Positions 56,945 to 64,000 of a stretch of 64,000 nt of DNA are shown in pieces. The stretch covers positions 410,984-474,983 of the forward strand of contig NZ_FTOA01000005.1 of NCBI RefSeq assembly GCF_900156605.1, read 5' to 3'. Numbering within the stretch: position 1 is the stretch's first letter; the number at the start of each line of letters is the position of its first letter. A program made the position numbers and the translations under genes. The stretch is from Insolitispirillum peregrinum (GTDB lineage: Bacteria; Pseudomonadota; Alphaproteobacteria; Rhodospirillales; Rhodospirillaceae). The notes beneath the pieces were generated by a model that worked only from the letters and a program-made list of their open reading frames with translations, made no database searches and had not been told where the DNA came from.

Positions 56945-57659
56945 ACTGTACGCCAGCCCGGACGAAGACCTGCGCATCACCGATCTGCATGCCTTTTACG
57001 GCGAAAGCCACATCCTGCACGGGATCGACATCAGCCTGTGCCGGGGTGAACTGGTCACCCTGCTGGGGCGCAATGGTGCCGGGCGCACCACCACCCTGCG
57101 GGCAATCATGGGGCTGGTCAGCCGCCGCACCGGCTCGATCATGGTCAAGGGGCAGGAAACCATTGCCATGCCGACCCACCGGATTGCCCATCTGGGGATC
57201 GGCTATTGCCCGGAAGAGCGCGGCATCTATTCCAGCCTGAGCGTGGAAGAAAACCTGTTGCTGCCCCCCAAGGTTGCCAGCGGTGGCCTGACCGTCGAGC
57301 AGCTTTACGAGATGTTCCCCAATCTGGCCGAACGCCGCAACAGCCGGGGCACCCAGTTGTCCGGCGGCGAGCAGCAGATGCTGGCGATGGCCCGTATCCT
57401 GCGCACCGGCGCTGATCTTTTGCTGCTGGACGAAATCACCGAGGGCCTCGCGCCGGTGATCGTCGAGCGGCTGGGCGAGGTTCTGACCCGGCTGAAGGGG
57501 ATGGGCTATACCATCGTCCTCGTCGAGCAGAACTTCCACTTCGCGGCCCCGCTGGCCGACCGCCACTATGTGGTGGAACACGGCCATGTGGTCGAAACGG
57601 TCCTGAAAGAAGAGCTGAAAGCCAAGACGGACCTGCTGAACAGCTATCTTAGCGTGTAA
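56934..57659 (+). CDS. LivF-type ABC transporter ATP-binding protein with altered Walker A
   Basis: 241-residue partner ATPase. The signature LSGGEQQML and Walker B LLLLDEITEGLAP are intact, but Walker A reads GRNGAGRTT, with arginine in place of the invariant lysine; the codon is CGC. Walker B also has Glu-Ile-Thr where most LivF have Glu-Pro-Ser. I recall the same arginine in some other LivF-type proteins, so this may be a subfamily trait and not damage. It overlaps the LivG-type gene by 11 bases. Confidence 0.9.
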   Translation: MQPELYASPDEDLRITDLHAFYGESHILHGIDISLCRGELVTLLGRNGAGRTTTLRAIMGLVSRRTGSIMVKGQETIAMPTHRIAHLGIGYCPEERGIYSSLSVEENLLLPPKVASGGLTVEQLYEMFPNLAERRNSRGTQLSGGEQQMLAMARILRTGADLLLLDEITEGLAPVIVERLGEVLTRLKGMGYTIVLVEQNFHFAAPLADRHYVVEHGHVVETVLKEELKAKTDLLNSYLSV

Positions 57660-57713
57660 TCAGTATTCAAAAAGCCTGAACAGAAGGCTTGTCACTTAGG
57701 GAGTGATCGTTCC

Positions 57714-58976
57714 ATGCAATCCATTCATAAGGCGTCGCGGTCCTTTGGCCGCATGTTCACCTCGGCTCTGGCCCTGTCCGGCATGCTGGCCGCCGGGGCG
57801 ATGGGCCTGATGGCTCCGGCAGCGCAGGCGGCAGGGATTTCGGACGGCAAGGTCAAGGTTGGCGTGCTGACCGACATGTCCGGCACCTATTCCGACCTCG
57901 CCGGGCCGGGTGCTATCGAAGCCGCCAAGATGGCGATCGAAGATTTCGGTGGCAAGGTTGCCGGGGCTCCGATTGAACTGGTAACCTCTGACCACCAGAA
58001 CAAACCCGACATTGCCGCCAACACCGCCCGCGAATGGGCCGATGCCGGTGGGGTGGACGTGTTCGCCGAACTGGTGACCACCTCGGTGGCGCTGGCCGTT
58101 GACGAAGTGGGCAAGCAGAAGAACAAGATCACCCTGGTCTCTGGTGCCGCCTCGTCGGCGATCACCAACGCCTCGTGTACCCCGACCGCCATTCACTACA
58201 CCTACAACACCCGCGCTCTGGCAGCGGGGACCGGCAGCGCGGTGGTGAAGGAAGGCGGCGATACCTGGTTCTTCCTGACCGCCAACTATGCCTTTGGCGA
58301 AAGCCTGGAACGCGACGTCTCGAAGGTGGTCAACGAAGCGGGCGGCAAGGTGCTGGGGGCGGTCAAGCATCCGTTCCCGGCCTCGGACTTCTCGTCGTTC
58401 ATCCTGCAGGCGCAAGGATCGGGTGCCAAGGTGATTGGTCTGGCCAACGCCGGTGCCGACACCATCAACGCCATCAAGGCCGCCAACGAATTCGGCGTGG
58501 TGCAGGGCGGGCAGAAAATCGCCGGTCTGCTGGTGTTCCTGACCGACGTCCACAGCCTGGGCCTGCAGGTGGCGCAGGGGCTGCAACTGACCACCGGCTT
58601 CTACTGGGATCGTGACGAAGAAACCCGCGCCTGGTCGAAGAAGTTCTTTGCCCGCACCGGCAAGATGCCGACCATGGTGCAGGCCGGGGTCTATTCCTCG
58701 CTGACCCACTACTTCAAGGCCATCGAAGCCACTGGCACCGACGACACCATGACCGTCCGCCAGAAGATGGAAGAGATGCCGATCAACGACTTCTTTGCCA
58801 AGAACGGCAAGATTCGTCCGGACGGCCTGATGGTCCACGACATGCTGCTGGCCGAAGTCAAGAAGCCGGAAGAGTCGAAGGCTCCGTGGGATTACTACAA
58901 GATCCTGCGCGTGATCCCCGGCGACGAAGCCTATGGCCCGCTGTCGGAAAGCACCTGCCCGCTGCTGAAGAAGTAA
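57714..58976 (+). CDS. HAAT-type ABC transporter substrate-binding protein
   Basis: Periplasmic receptor, 420 residues. The signal peptide is long (about 1-41, ending AAQA), and the mature part starts GISDGKVKVGVLTDMSGTYSDLAGPG. This Peripla_BP_6 branch differs from the amino-acid receptor at 3085 (little similarity by eye beyond the opening motif), so a different ligand is likely. TAGGGAG lies before the ATG. A terminator-like hairpin follows, which should raise its level over the permease genes. Confidence 0.9.
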   Translation: MQSIHKASRSFGRMFTSALALSGMLAAGAMGLMAPAAQAAGISDGKVKVGVLTDMSGTYSDLAGPGAIEAAKMAIEDFGGKVAGAPIELVTSDHQNKPDIAANTAREWADAGGVDVFAELVTTSVALAVDEVGKQKNKITLVSGAASSAITNASCTPTAIHYTYNTRALAAGTGSAVVKEGGDTWFFLTANYAFGESLERDVSKVVNEAGGKVLGAVKHPFPASDFSSFILQAQGSGAKVIGLANAGADTINAIKAANEFGVVQGGQKIAGLLVFLTDVHSLGLQVAQGLQLTTGFYWDRDEETRAWSKKFFARTGKMPTMVQAGVYSSLTHYFKAIEATGTDDTMTVRQKMEEMPINDFFAKNGKIRPDGLMVHDMLLAEVKKPEESKAPWDYYKILRVIPGDEAYGPLSESTCPLLKK

Positions 58977-58983
58977 GCTGACC

Positions 58984-59032
58984 CGGACGGGGCTTGTTCC
59001 TGCACAGGGCAGGGGCAGGCCCCGCCGTTTTT
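58984..59032 (+). terminator. Attenuator or terminator after the second binding-protein gene
   Basis: CGGACGGGGC pairs with GCCCCGCCG (one bulged A) around a GC-rich loop; TTTTT follows. Confidence 0.7.
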
Positions 59033-59171
59033 CCCGAAATAAAGACTGCTGGTTCCCTTGAGAGAACCGGCTTGCAGGCCACGACAAAAATACTGTCATC
59101 GCAGAACAGTTCGGCCTGAATAAAAAATACGATCGCTGAGACACCAACAACGATCACAGAGGAAACGCCCC

Positions 59172-60056
59172 ATGGATATCTTTTCCATCTCGCCGCAGGT
59201 GCTGCTGGGACAGCTTCTGCTCGGCCTGATCAACGGTTCGCTGTACGCCGTGCTCAGTCTGGGTCTGGCGATCATTTTCGGCCTTTTGAACATCGTCAAC
59301 TTTACCCACGGGGCCCAGTACATGCTGGGGGCCGTGCTGGCGTGGGCCGGGTTGAATTACCTTGGCATGAATTACTGGCTGGCGCTGATCTTTGCGCCGT
59401 TGATGGTTGGTGCCATCGGGATCATCATCGAACGGACGATGCTGCGCCGTCTGGCCAATGTCGATCACCTCTATGGCCTGCTGCTGACCTTTGGTCTGGC
59501 GCTGATCATCGAAGGCCTGCTGGTGCGGATGCTGGGCGTTACCGGCCAGCCCTATGCCGGTCCGCCGGAACTGAAGGGCGGGATGAACCTGGGGTTCATG
59601 TTCCTGCCGTACTACCGCGCCTGGGTGGTGGTGGCGTCGCTGGCGGCCTGTCTGGGGGCCTGGCTGCTGATCGAACGCACCAAAATCGGCGCTTATTTGC
59701 GGGCCTCGACCGAAAACCCCAACCTGCTGAAAGCCTTTGGCATCAACGTGCCGCTGCTGGTGACGCTGGCCTATGGCTTTGGCGCGGCGCTGGCCGGGTT
59801 TGCCGGGGTGTTGGCGGCTCCGCTGTTTCAGGTCAGCCCGCTGATGGGCTCCAACCTGATCATCGTGGTGTTCGCGGTGGTGGTGATCGGCGGCATGGGG
59901 TCGATTCTCGGCTCGATTGTCACCGGCTTGTCGATGGGCCTGATCGAGGGCCTGACCAAGGTTGTCTACCCCGAAGCCTCGTCAACGGTGGTGTTCGTGG
60001 TGATGGCGATTGTTCTGTTGGTGCGGCCCGCCGGGCTGTTCGGCAAGGCAGCGTGA
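59172..60056 (+). CDS. LivH-type ABC transporter permease
   Basis: Inner-membrane permease of the second importer, 294 residues with about eight hydrophobic segments. LINGSLYAVLSLGLAIIFGLLNIVNFTHGA at the N-terminus and the RASTENPNLLKAFGIN loop are typical of LivH. It lies 195 bases after the binding-protein gene, beyond the terminator-like hairpin, and 16 bases before the LivM-type gene. Confidence 0.93.
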   Translation: MDIFSISPQVLLGQLLLGLINGSLYAVLSLGLAIIFGLLNIVNFTHGAQYMLGAVLAWAGLNYLGMNYWLALIFAPLMVGAIGIIIERTMLRRLANVDHLYGLLLTFGLALIIEGLLVRMLGVTGQPYAGPPELKGGMNLGFMFLPYYRAWVVVASLAACLGAWLLIERTKIGAYLRASTENPNLLKAFGINVPLLVTLAYGFGAALAGFAGVLAAPLFQVSPLMGSNLIIVVFAVVVIGGMGSILGSIVTGLSMGLIEGLTKVVYPEASSTVVFVVMAIVLLVRPAGLFGKAA

Positions 60057-60072
60057 GCGGAAGGGACAGATC

Positions 60073-61014
60073 ATGACCAAGATTCAAGCACGCAACCGGC
60101 TGTACCTGTTGCTGGTGGCCATCGTTATCGGGCTGTTGGCTCCGCTGGTGGTGTACCCGGTTTTCCTGATGAAAATCCTCTGTTTCGCCCTGTTTGCCTG
60201 TGCCTTTAACCTGCTGCTGGGCTTTACCGGCCTGCTGTCGTTCGGTCATGCGGCCTTCTTTGGTGGCGCGGCCTATGTCACCGGCCATGCGCTGAGTGTC
60301 TGGGGCCTGCCGTTCGAACTGGGCATTCTGGCCGGGACGCTGGCGGCAACGGTGATGGGGGCGATTGTCGGCAAGTTGGCGATTCGCCGTCAGGGCATCT
60401 ATTTTGCCATGGTGACGCTGGCGCTGGCGCAGCTGATTTACTTCCTGTGCCTTCAAGCGCCCTTTACTGGTGGTGAAAATGGCCAGCAGGGAATTCCGCG
60501 CGGGTTCGCTCTGGGCATCCTCGACCTTAGCAATAACACCACCCTCTATTATGTCGTTCTGGTGATCTTTTCCCTGGGGTTCGGGCTGGTTTATCGGGTG
60601 ATCAACTCGCCGTTCGGGCAGGTTCTGAAGGCGGTGCGCGAGAACGAGCCACGGGCCATTTCCCTCGGCTATGATACTGATCGCGTTAAATTAACTGCCT
60701 TCATTGTCTCGTCCGCACTGGCTGGTCTGGCCGGAGCAACCAAGGCCGTTGTGTTCCAGTTGGCATCGCTGACCGATGTGCACTGGCACATGTCGGGCGA
60801 GGTGGTTCTGATGACCCTGTTGGGGGGTGTCGGAACTTTGATTGGTCCGGTTGTTGGAGCAGGGGTTGTCGTCACCCTACAGAATACTTTATCCTCTGGT
60901 CCGTTGAACGCTTATGTTCCTGTGGTCCTGGGGGGAATCTTCGTGGTCTGCGTGCTGGCTTTCCGGCGAGGCATCGTCGGTGAGATCAAGGCGCTGATCA
61001 AACAGTCCTTCTGA
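60073..61014 (+). CDS. LivM-type ABC transporter permease
   Basis: Second permease of the importer, 313 residues. [37 protein letters not shown] and the loop [14 protein letters not shown] are LivM features. ATG 60073 is chosen with AAGGGACAG upstream; the longer frame from 60010 overlaps the LivH-type gene. Codon bias softens over the last 350 bases. The dehydrogenase gene follows after 32 bases. Confidence 0.93.
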   Translation: MTKIQARNRLYLLLVAIVIGLLAPLVVYPVFLMKILCFALFACAFNLLLGFTGLLSFGHAAFFGGAAYVTGHALSVWGLPFELGILAGTLAATVMGAIVGKLAIRRQGIYFAMVTLALAQLIYFLCLQAPFTGGENGQQGIPRGFALGILDLSNNTTLYYVVLVIFSLGFGLVYRVINSPFGQVLKAVRENEPRAISLGYDTDRVKLTAFIVSSALAGLAGATKAVVFQLASLTDVHWHMSGEVVLMTLLGGVGTLIGPVVGAGVVVTLQNTLSSGPLNAYVPVVLGGIFVVCVLAFRRGIVGEIKALIKQSF

Positions 61015-61046
61015 CCATCTCATCACACACCCAAACGGGGGAATTC

Positions 61047-61916
61047 ATGATCGAAACAATCGGCATCGTTGGCGCAGGCCAGATGGGCAACGGCATCGCC
61101 CATGTGGCAGCCATGGCGGGCTATGCGGTCAAGCTGGTGGATATCAGCGCAGACCAGCTCGCCGGGGCTGTGGCGACCATCGACCGCAACCTCGGTCGGC
61201 AGGTGGCAAAGGGCAAGGTGTCCGATGCCGACAAGGCGGCCGGGCTGGCGCGGATCACCACCTCGACGGTGATGGATTTTGCCGATTGTGATCTGGTGAT
61301 CGAAGCTGCCACCGAAAACGAGACGGTCAAGCGCGCGATTTTTGCGCAGATTTGCCCGACATTGCGTCCGCAGGCGATCCTGTGCACCAATACCTCGTCG
61401 ATTTCGGTGACCCGTCTGGGGGCTTCGACCGACCGCCCTGAACGGTTCATGGGGATGCACTTCATGAACCCGGTGCCGGTGATGCAGCTGGTCGAGCTGA
61501 TCCGTGGCATTGCCACCTCGCAAGAGGTGTTTGCCGAAATCCGCACGCTGACCGAACGTCTGGGCAAGACCCCGGTGTCGGCCGAGGATTTCCCCGCCTT
61601 TATCGTCAACCGTATCCTGCTGCCGATGATCAACGAAGCCGTCTACACCCTGTACGAGGGCGTCGGCTCGGTGTCGGCGATTGATACGGCGATGCGGTTG
61701 GGCTCCAACCATCCGATGGGACCGCTGGAACTGGCCGATTTTATCGGCCTCGATACCTGCCTTGCGGTGATGCATGTCCTGCATGACGGCCTGGCCGACA
61801 GCAAATATCGCCCCTGTCCATTGCTGGTCAAATATGTCGAAGCCGGTTGGCTTGGCCGCAAGACGGGCAAGGGTTTTTATGACTACAGCGGGGAAACTCC
61901 GGTCCCAACCCGGTAA
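61047..61916 (+). CDS. 3-hydroxybutyryl-CoA/3-hydroxyacyl-CoA dehydrogenase
   Basis: NAD(P)-dependent oxidation of a 3-hydroxyacyl-CoA to the 3-ketoacyl-CoA. 289 residues. The Rossmann start [21 protein letters not shown], the catalytic histidine region [16 protein letters not shown] and [17 protein letters not shown] are typical of the short bacterial enzyme (Hbd/PaaH type). GGGGGAA precedes the ATG. It is co-directional and closely spaced with the transporter genes and the acyl-CoA dehydrogenase. Confidence 0.94.
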   Translation: MIETIGIVGAGQMGNGIAHVAAMAGYAVKLVDISADQLAGAVATIDRNLGRQVAKGKVSDADKAAGLARITTSTVMDFADCDLVIEAATENETVKRAIFAQICPTLRPQAILCTNTSSISVTRLGASTDRPERFMGMHFMNPVPVMQLVELIRGIATSQEVFAEIRTLTERLGKTPVSAEDFPAFIVNRILLPMINEAVYTLYEGVGSVSAIDTAMRLGSNHPMGPLELADFIGLDTCLAVMHVLHDGLADSKYRPCPLLVKYVEAGWLGRKTGKGFYDYSGETPVPTR

Positions 61917-61930
61917 AGGAAGCACGACCA

Positions 61931-63724
61931 ATGACGACCTATCTGCCACCTCTTGATGACATGCGCTTTGTGCTGGCCGAACTGGCCGGTCTGGATCAGA
62001 TTGCCGCCCTGCCGGGCTTTGAGGAAGCGACGCCCGATCTGGTGGACAGCATCCTGACCGAAGCCGGTCACATTGCCGAACAGGCGCTGGCCCCGTTGAA
62101 TGCTCCGGGTGACCGTCAGGGCTCCAAACTGGTTGATGGCGTGGTGACCACGCCCGAAGGCTGGCAGGACGCCCTGAACACTCTGACCGAAGGCGGCTGG
62201 AACGGTGTGGCCTTTCCGGCGGAATTCGGCGGTATGGGGCTGCCCAATCTGGTCAATGCCCCGATTCAGGAAATGTGGCATTCGGCCAACATGGCCTTTG
62301 CCCTGTGTCCGATGCTGACGCAAGGGGCGGTGAATGCCCTCCTGACCTATGGCACCGACGCGCAAAAGGCCCTGTATCTGCCGCGTCTGGTGACCGGGGA
62401 ATGGACCGGGACCATGAACCTGACCGAGCCGCAGGCCGGGTCCGATCTGGCCGCCCTGCGCAGCATGGCCACCCCGGACGGTGATGCCTATCGCATCAAG
62501 GGGCAAAAGATCTTCATCACCTATGGCGATCATGAACTGACCAGCAACATCATTCATCTGGTGCTGGCCCGTACTCCCGATGCGCCTCCGGGGATCAAGG
62601 GGATTTCGCTGTTCATCGTGCCGAAATTCCTGACCAATGACGCTGGCGAGATCGGTGCGCGCAACGATGTGCACTGCGTCTCGCTGGAACACAAGCTGGG
62701 CATTCACGGCAGCCCGACGGCGGTGCTGTCGTTTGGTGATCACGAGGGCGCGGTCGGTTATCTGATTGGTGGCCTGCATCGTGGCGTCGAATGCATGTTC
62801 ACCATGATGAACCATGCTCGTCTGTCGGTCGGGATGCAGGGGCTGTCGATTGCCGAGCGGGCCTATCAGCAGGCACGCGGCTATGCCCGCGAGCGCATTC
62901 AGGGCAAGCCGGCGGGCTGGACCGCCGATGGCAAGACCGGCATCGTCAATCACCCGGACGTGCGCCGGATGCTGATGACCATGAAGTCCAAGATCGAAGC
63001 CATGCGGGCGCTGGTCTATGTGTCGTGGGCGGCCATTGACGGGGCGCATTCCAACCCCGACGCCGAACAGCAGGCCAAGGCGGCGCTGATGGCCGACCTG
63101 CTGACCCCGATCACCAAGGGCTGGTGCACCGAAACCGGTGTCGAACTGGCCTCGCTGGGGGTGCAGATCCACGGCGGGATGGGCTATATCGAAGAAACCG
63201 GCGCCGCCCAGCATTTCCGCGATGCCCGCATCACCACCATCTATGAAGGCACCACCGCCATTCAGGGCAACGACCTGATGTTCCGCAAGCTGTTGCGCGA
63301 CAAGGGAGCCGCTGTTGAGGGCCTGCTGGCTGACATGGATCAGGTTGCCCGGCAGGCGACCACCCTTGGCGGGCCGCAACTGGGCTTGATCGGGGCCGGT
63401 CTGGCGACGGCGGTTGCCCAGACCCGTCAGGCAGTGAAGTGGCTGCTGGATGCGGCGGCTCCGAATGCCGCTCTGGCGGCCGCCGCCGCCGTGCCGTTCC
63501 TGCGCCTGATGGGAACGCTGGTCGGCGGCTATCAGCTGGCGCGGGCGGCTTTGGTCAGCCAGGCCAAGCTGGCGGCCGGTACCGACACCCCGGACTTCTA
63601 CACTGCCAAACTGACCACCGCACAGTTCTATGCCGCCTCGATTCTGCCCGAGGTGGCAGCCTTGACCCAAAGCATCGTCATCAGCAGCGATCTGGTGATG
63701 GCGCTGGACGAGCCGTTGCTGTAA
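61931..63724 (+). CDS. Acyl-CoA dehydrogenase, long form with C-terminal extension
   Basis: FAD enzyme forming the 2,3-double bond of an acyl-CoA. 597 residues, longer than classical acyl-CoA dehydrogenases (about 380) and matching the form with an extra C-terminal domain, the type that includes DmdC-like enzymes. MNLTEPQAGSDLAALRS, QIHGGMGYIEETGAAQHFRDARITTIYEGTTAIQ and the C-terminal helices are clear. It starts 14 bases after the dehydrogenase stop. The substrate is unknown; electrons would go through ETF to the oxidoreductase encoded next. Confidence 0.94.
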   Translation: MTTYLPPLDDMRFVLAELAGLDQIAALPGFEEATPDLVDSILTEAGHIAEQALAPLNAPGDRQGSKLVDGVVTTPEGWQDALNTLTEGGWNGVAFPAEFGGMGLPNLVNAPIQEMWHSANMAFALCPMLTQGAVNALLTYGTDAQKALYLPRLVTGEWTGTMNLTEPQAGSDLAALRSMATPDGDAYRIKGQKIFITYGDHELTSNIIHLVLARTPDAPPGIKGISLFIVPKFLTNDAGEIGARNDVHCVSLEHKLGIHGSPTAVLSFGDHEGAVGYLIGGLHRGVECMFTMMNHARLSVGMQGLSIAERAYQQARGYARERIQGKPAGWTADGKTGIVNHPDVRRMLMTMKSKIEAMRALVYVSWAAIDGAHSNPDAEQQAKAALMADLLTPITKGWCTETGVELASLGVQIHGGMGYIEETGAAQHFRDARITTIYEGTTAIQGNDLMFRKLLRDKGAAVEGLLADMDQVARQATTLGGPQLGLIGAGLATAVAQTRQAVKWLLDAAAPNAALAAAAAVPFLRLMGTLVGGYQLARAALVSQAKLAAGTDTPDFYTAKLTTAQFYAASILPEVAALTQSIVISSDLVMALDEPLL

Positions 63725-63818
63725 CCCATCCGCTGGCCGCCGGAAGGCTCCCGGCTGCCCCGCTCCCGAGCCATTCCGATGATTCGGGAACGCCCTCCCT
63801 TAGAGAGCCATACCCCTT

Positions 63819-63850
63819 GGGGGCGGGACGTTTGTGCCCGCCCCCCTTTT
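63819..63850 (+). terminator. Terminator after the acyl-CoA dehydrogenase gene
   Basis: GGGGGCGGG (63819-63827) pairs with CCCGCCCCC (63837-63845), followed by CTTTT. Confidence 0.85.
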
Positions 63851-63893
63851 CCTGTGGGCGAGCAGGATGATGCAGGTCAGAGGAATGAGTGCG

Positions 63894-64000
63894 ATGCGTG
63901 AGTCAATGGAATTTGATGTCGTGATCGTTGGTGGCGGCCCGTCGGGGCTGTCAACGGCGATCCGGCTGATGCAAAAAGCCCAGGCCGACGGGCAGGAACT
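63894..64000 (+). CDS. Electron transfer flavoprotein-ubiquinone oxidoreductase (3' end missing)
   Basis: Only the first 35 codons are in the window. MRESMEFDVVIVGGGPSGLS is the characteristic start of ETF-QO with its FAD-binding GxGxxG, so the protein should pass electrons from ETF to quinone. ATG 63894 has AGAGG about 10 bases upstream; in-frame ATGs at 63867, 63870 and 63885 are alternatives. It comes after a terminator, so it is probably a separate transcript serving the dehydrogenase upstream and others. Confidence 0.85.
   Translation, partial: MRESMEFDVVIVGGGPSGLSTAIRLMQKAQADGQE

Overview
The window looks like a chromosomal segment of an alphaproteobacterium, most likely Rhodospirillales. 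The reasons are its high GC content, the order of the envelope genes, the short prolyl-tRNA synthetase without an insertion domain, a liv operon carrying a DUF6867 gene, the DUF1491 neighbour and a CobZ-type cobalamin route. I see no phage, plasmid, insertion sequence or CRISPR array. Nearly all genes read rightward. The exceptions are a cobalamin half-operon, a beta-glucosidase and a ferredoxin-NADP reductase.

Layout. 1-4200: end of a branched-chain amino acid ABC operon (livM partial, livG, livF, DUF6867, binding protein). 4.3-22.3 kb: housekeeping genes (ssb, gyrA, coaD, a cyclophilin, tRNA-Lys, proS, lolE-like/lolD, a secreted unknown protein, dnaE, a chemoreceptor, rpsB, tsf). 22.6-34.8 kb: the pyrH-frr-cdsA-dxr-rseP-bamA-skp-lpxD-fabZ-lpxA-lpxI-lpxB envelope run, lacking uppS between frr and cdsA. 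34.7-42.1 kb: glyoxalase, DUF1491, nikR and two convergent cobalamin operons (cobH-cobI-cbiG/cobJ rightward; split cobZ and cobK leftward). 42.4-48.8 kb: a GH1 glucosidase, then a TyrR-like regulator and dadX-dadA-ridA. 49.3-54.2 kb: fpr, a dCache hybrid histidine kinase and an OmpR-type regulator. 54.4-64 kb: an acyl-CoA ligase, a second five-gene liv-type transporter, a 3-hydroxyacyl-CoA dehydrogenase, an acyl-CoA dehydrogenase and the start of ETF-quinone oxidoreductase. The last group reads as uptake, CoA activation and beta-oxidation of a carboxylic acid.

Most interesting regulatory structure: the 253 bp between the TyrR-like regulator and dadX hold three TGTA-N10-TACA boxes and a near-perfect sigma-54 promoter. 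The regulator keeps a GAFSGA loop, so this looks like an enhancer-activated D-alanine catabolic operon (racemase, dehydrogenase, imine deaminase). Both cobalamin operons beside nikR carry TCATAC/GTATGA half-sites in their upstream regions.

Repeats: a GC-rich intergenic element of about 90-130 bp occurs three times (9639, 49105 and, inverted, 54213). Two of the three copies lie beside tandem arrays of a second hairpin repeat whose arms covary while its core stays the same. Function calls rest on reading the translations by eye. Promoters, operators and hairpins are visual matches and untested.
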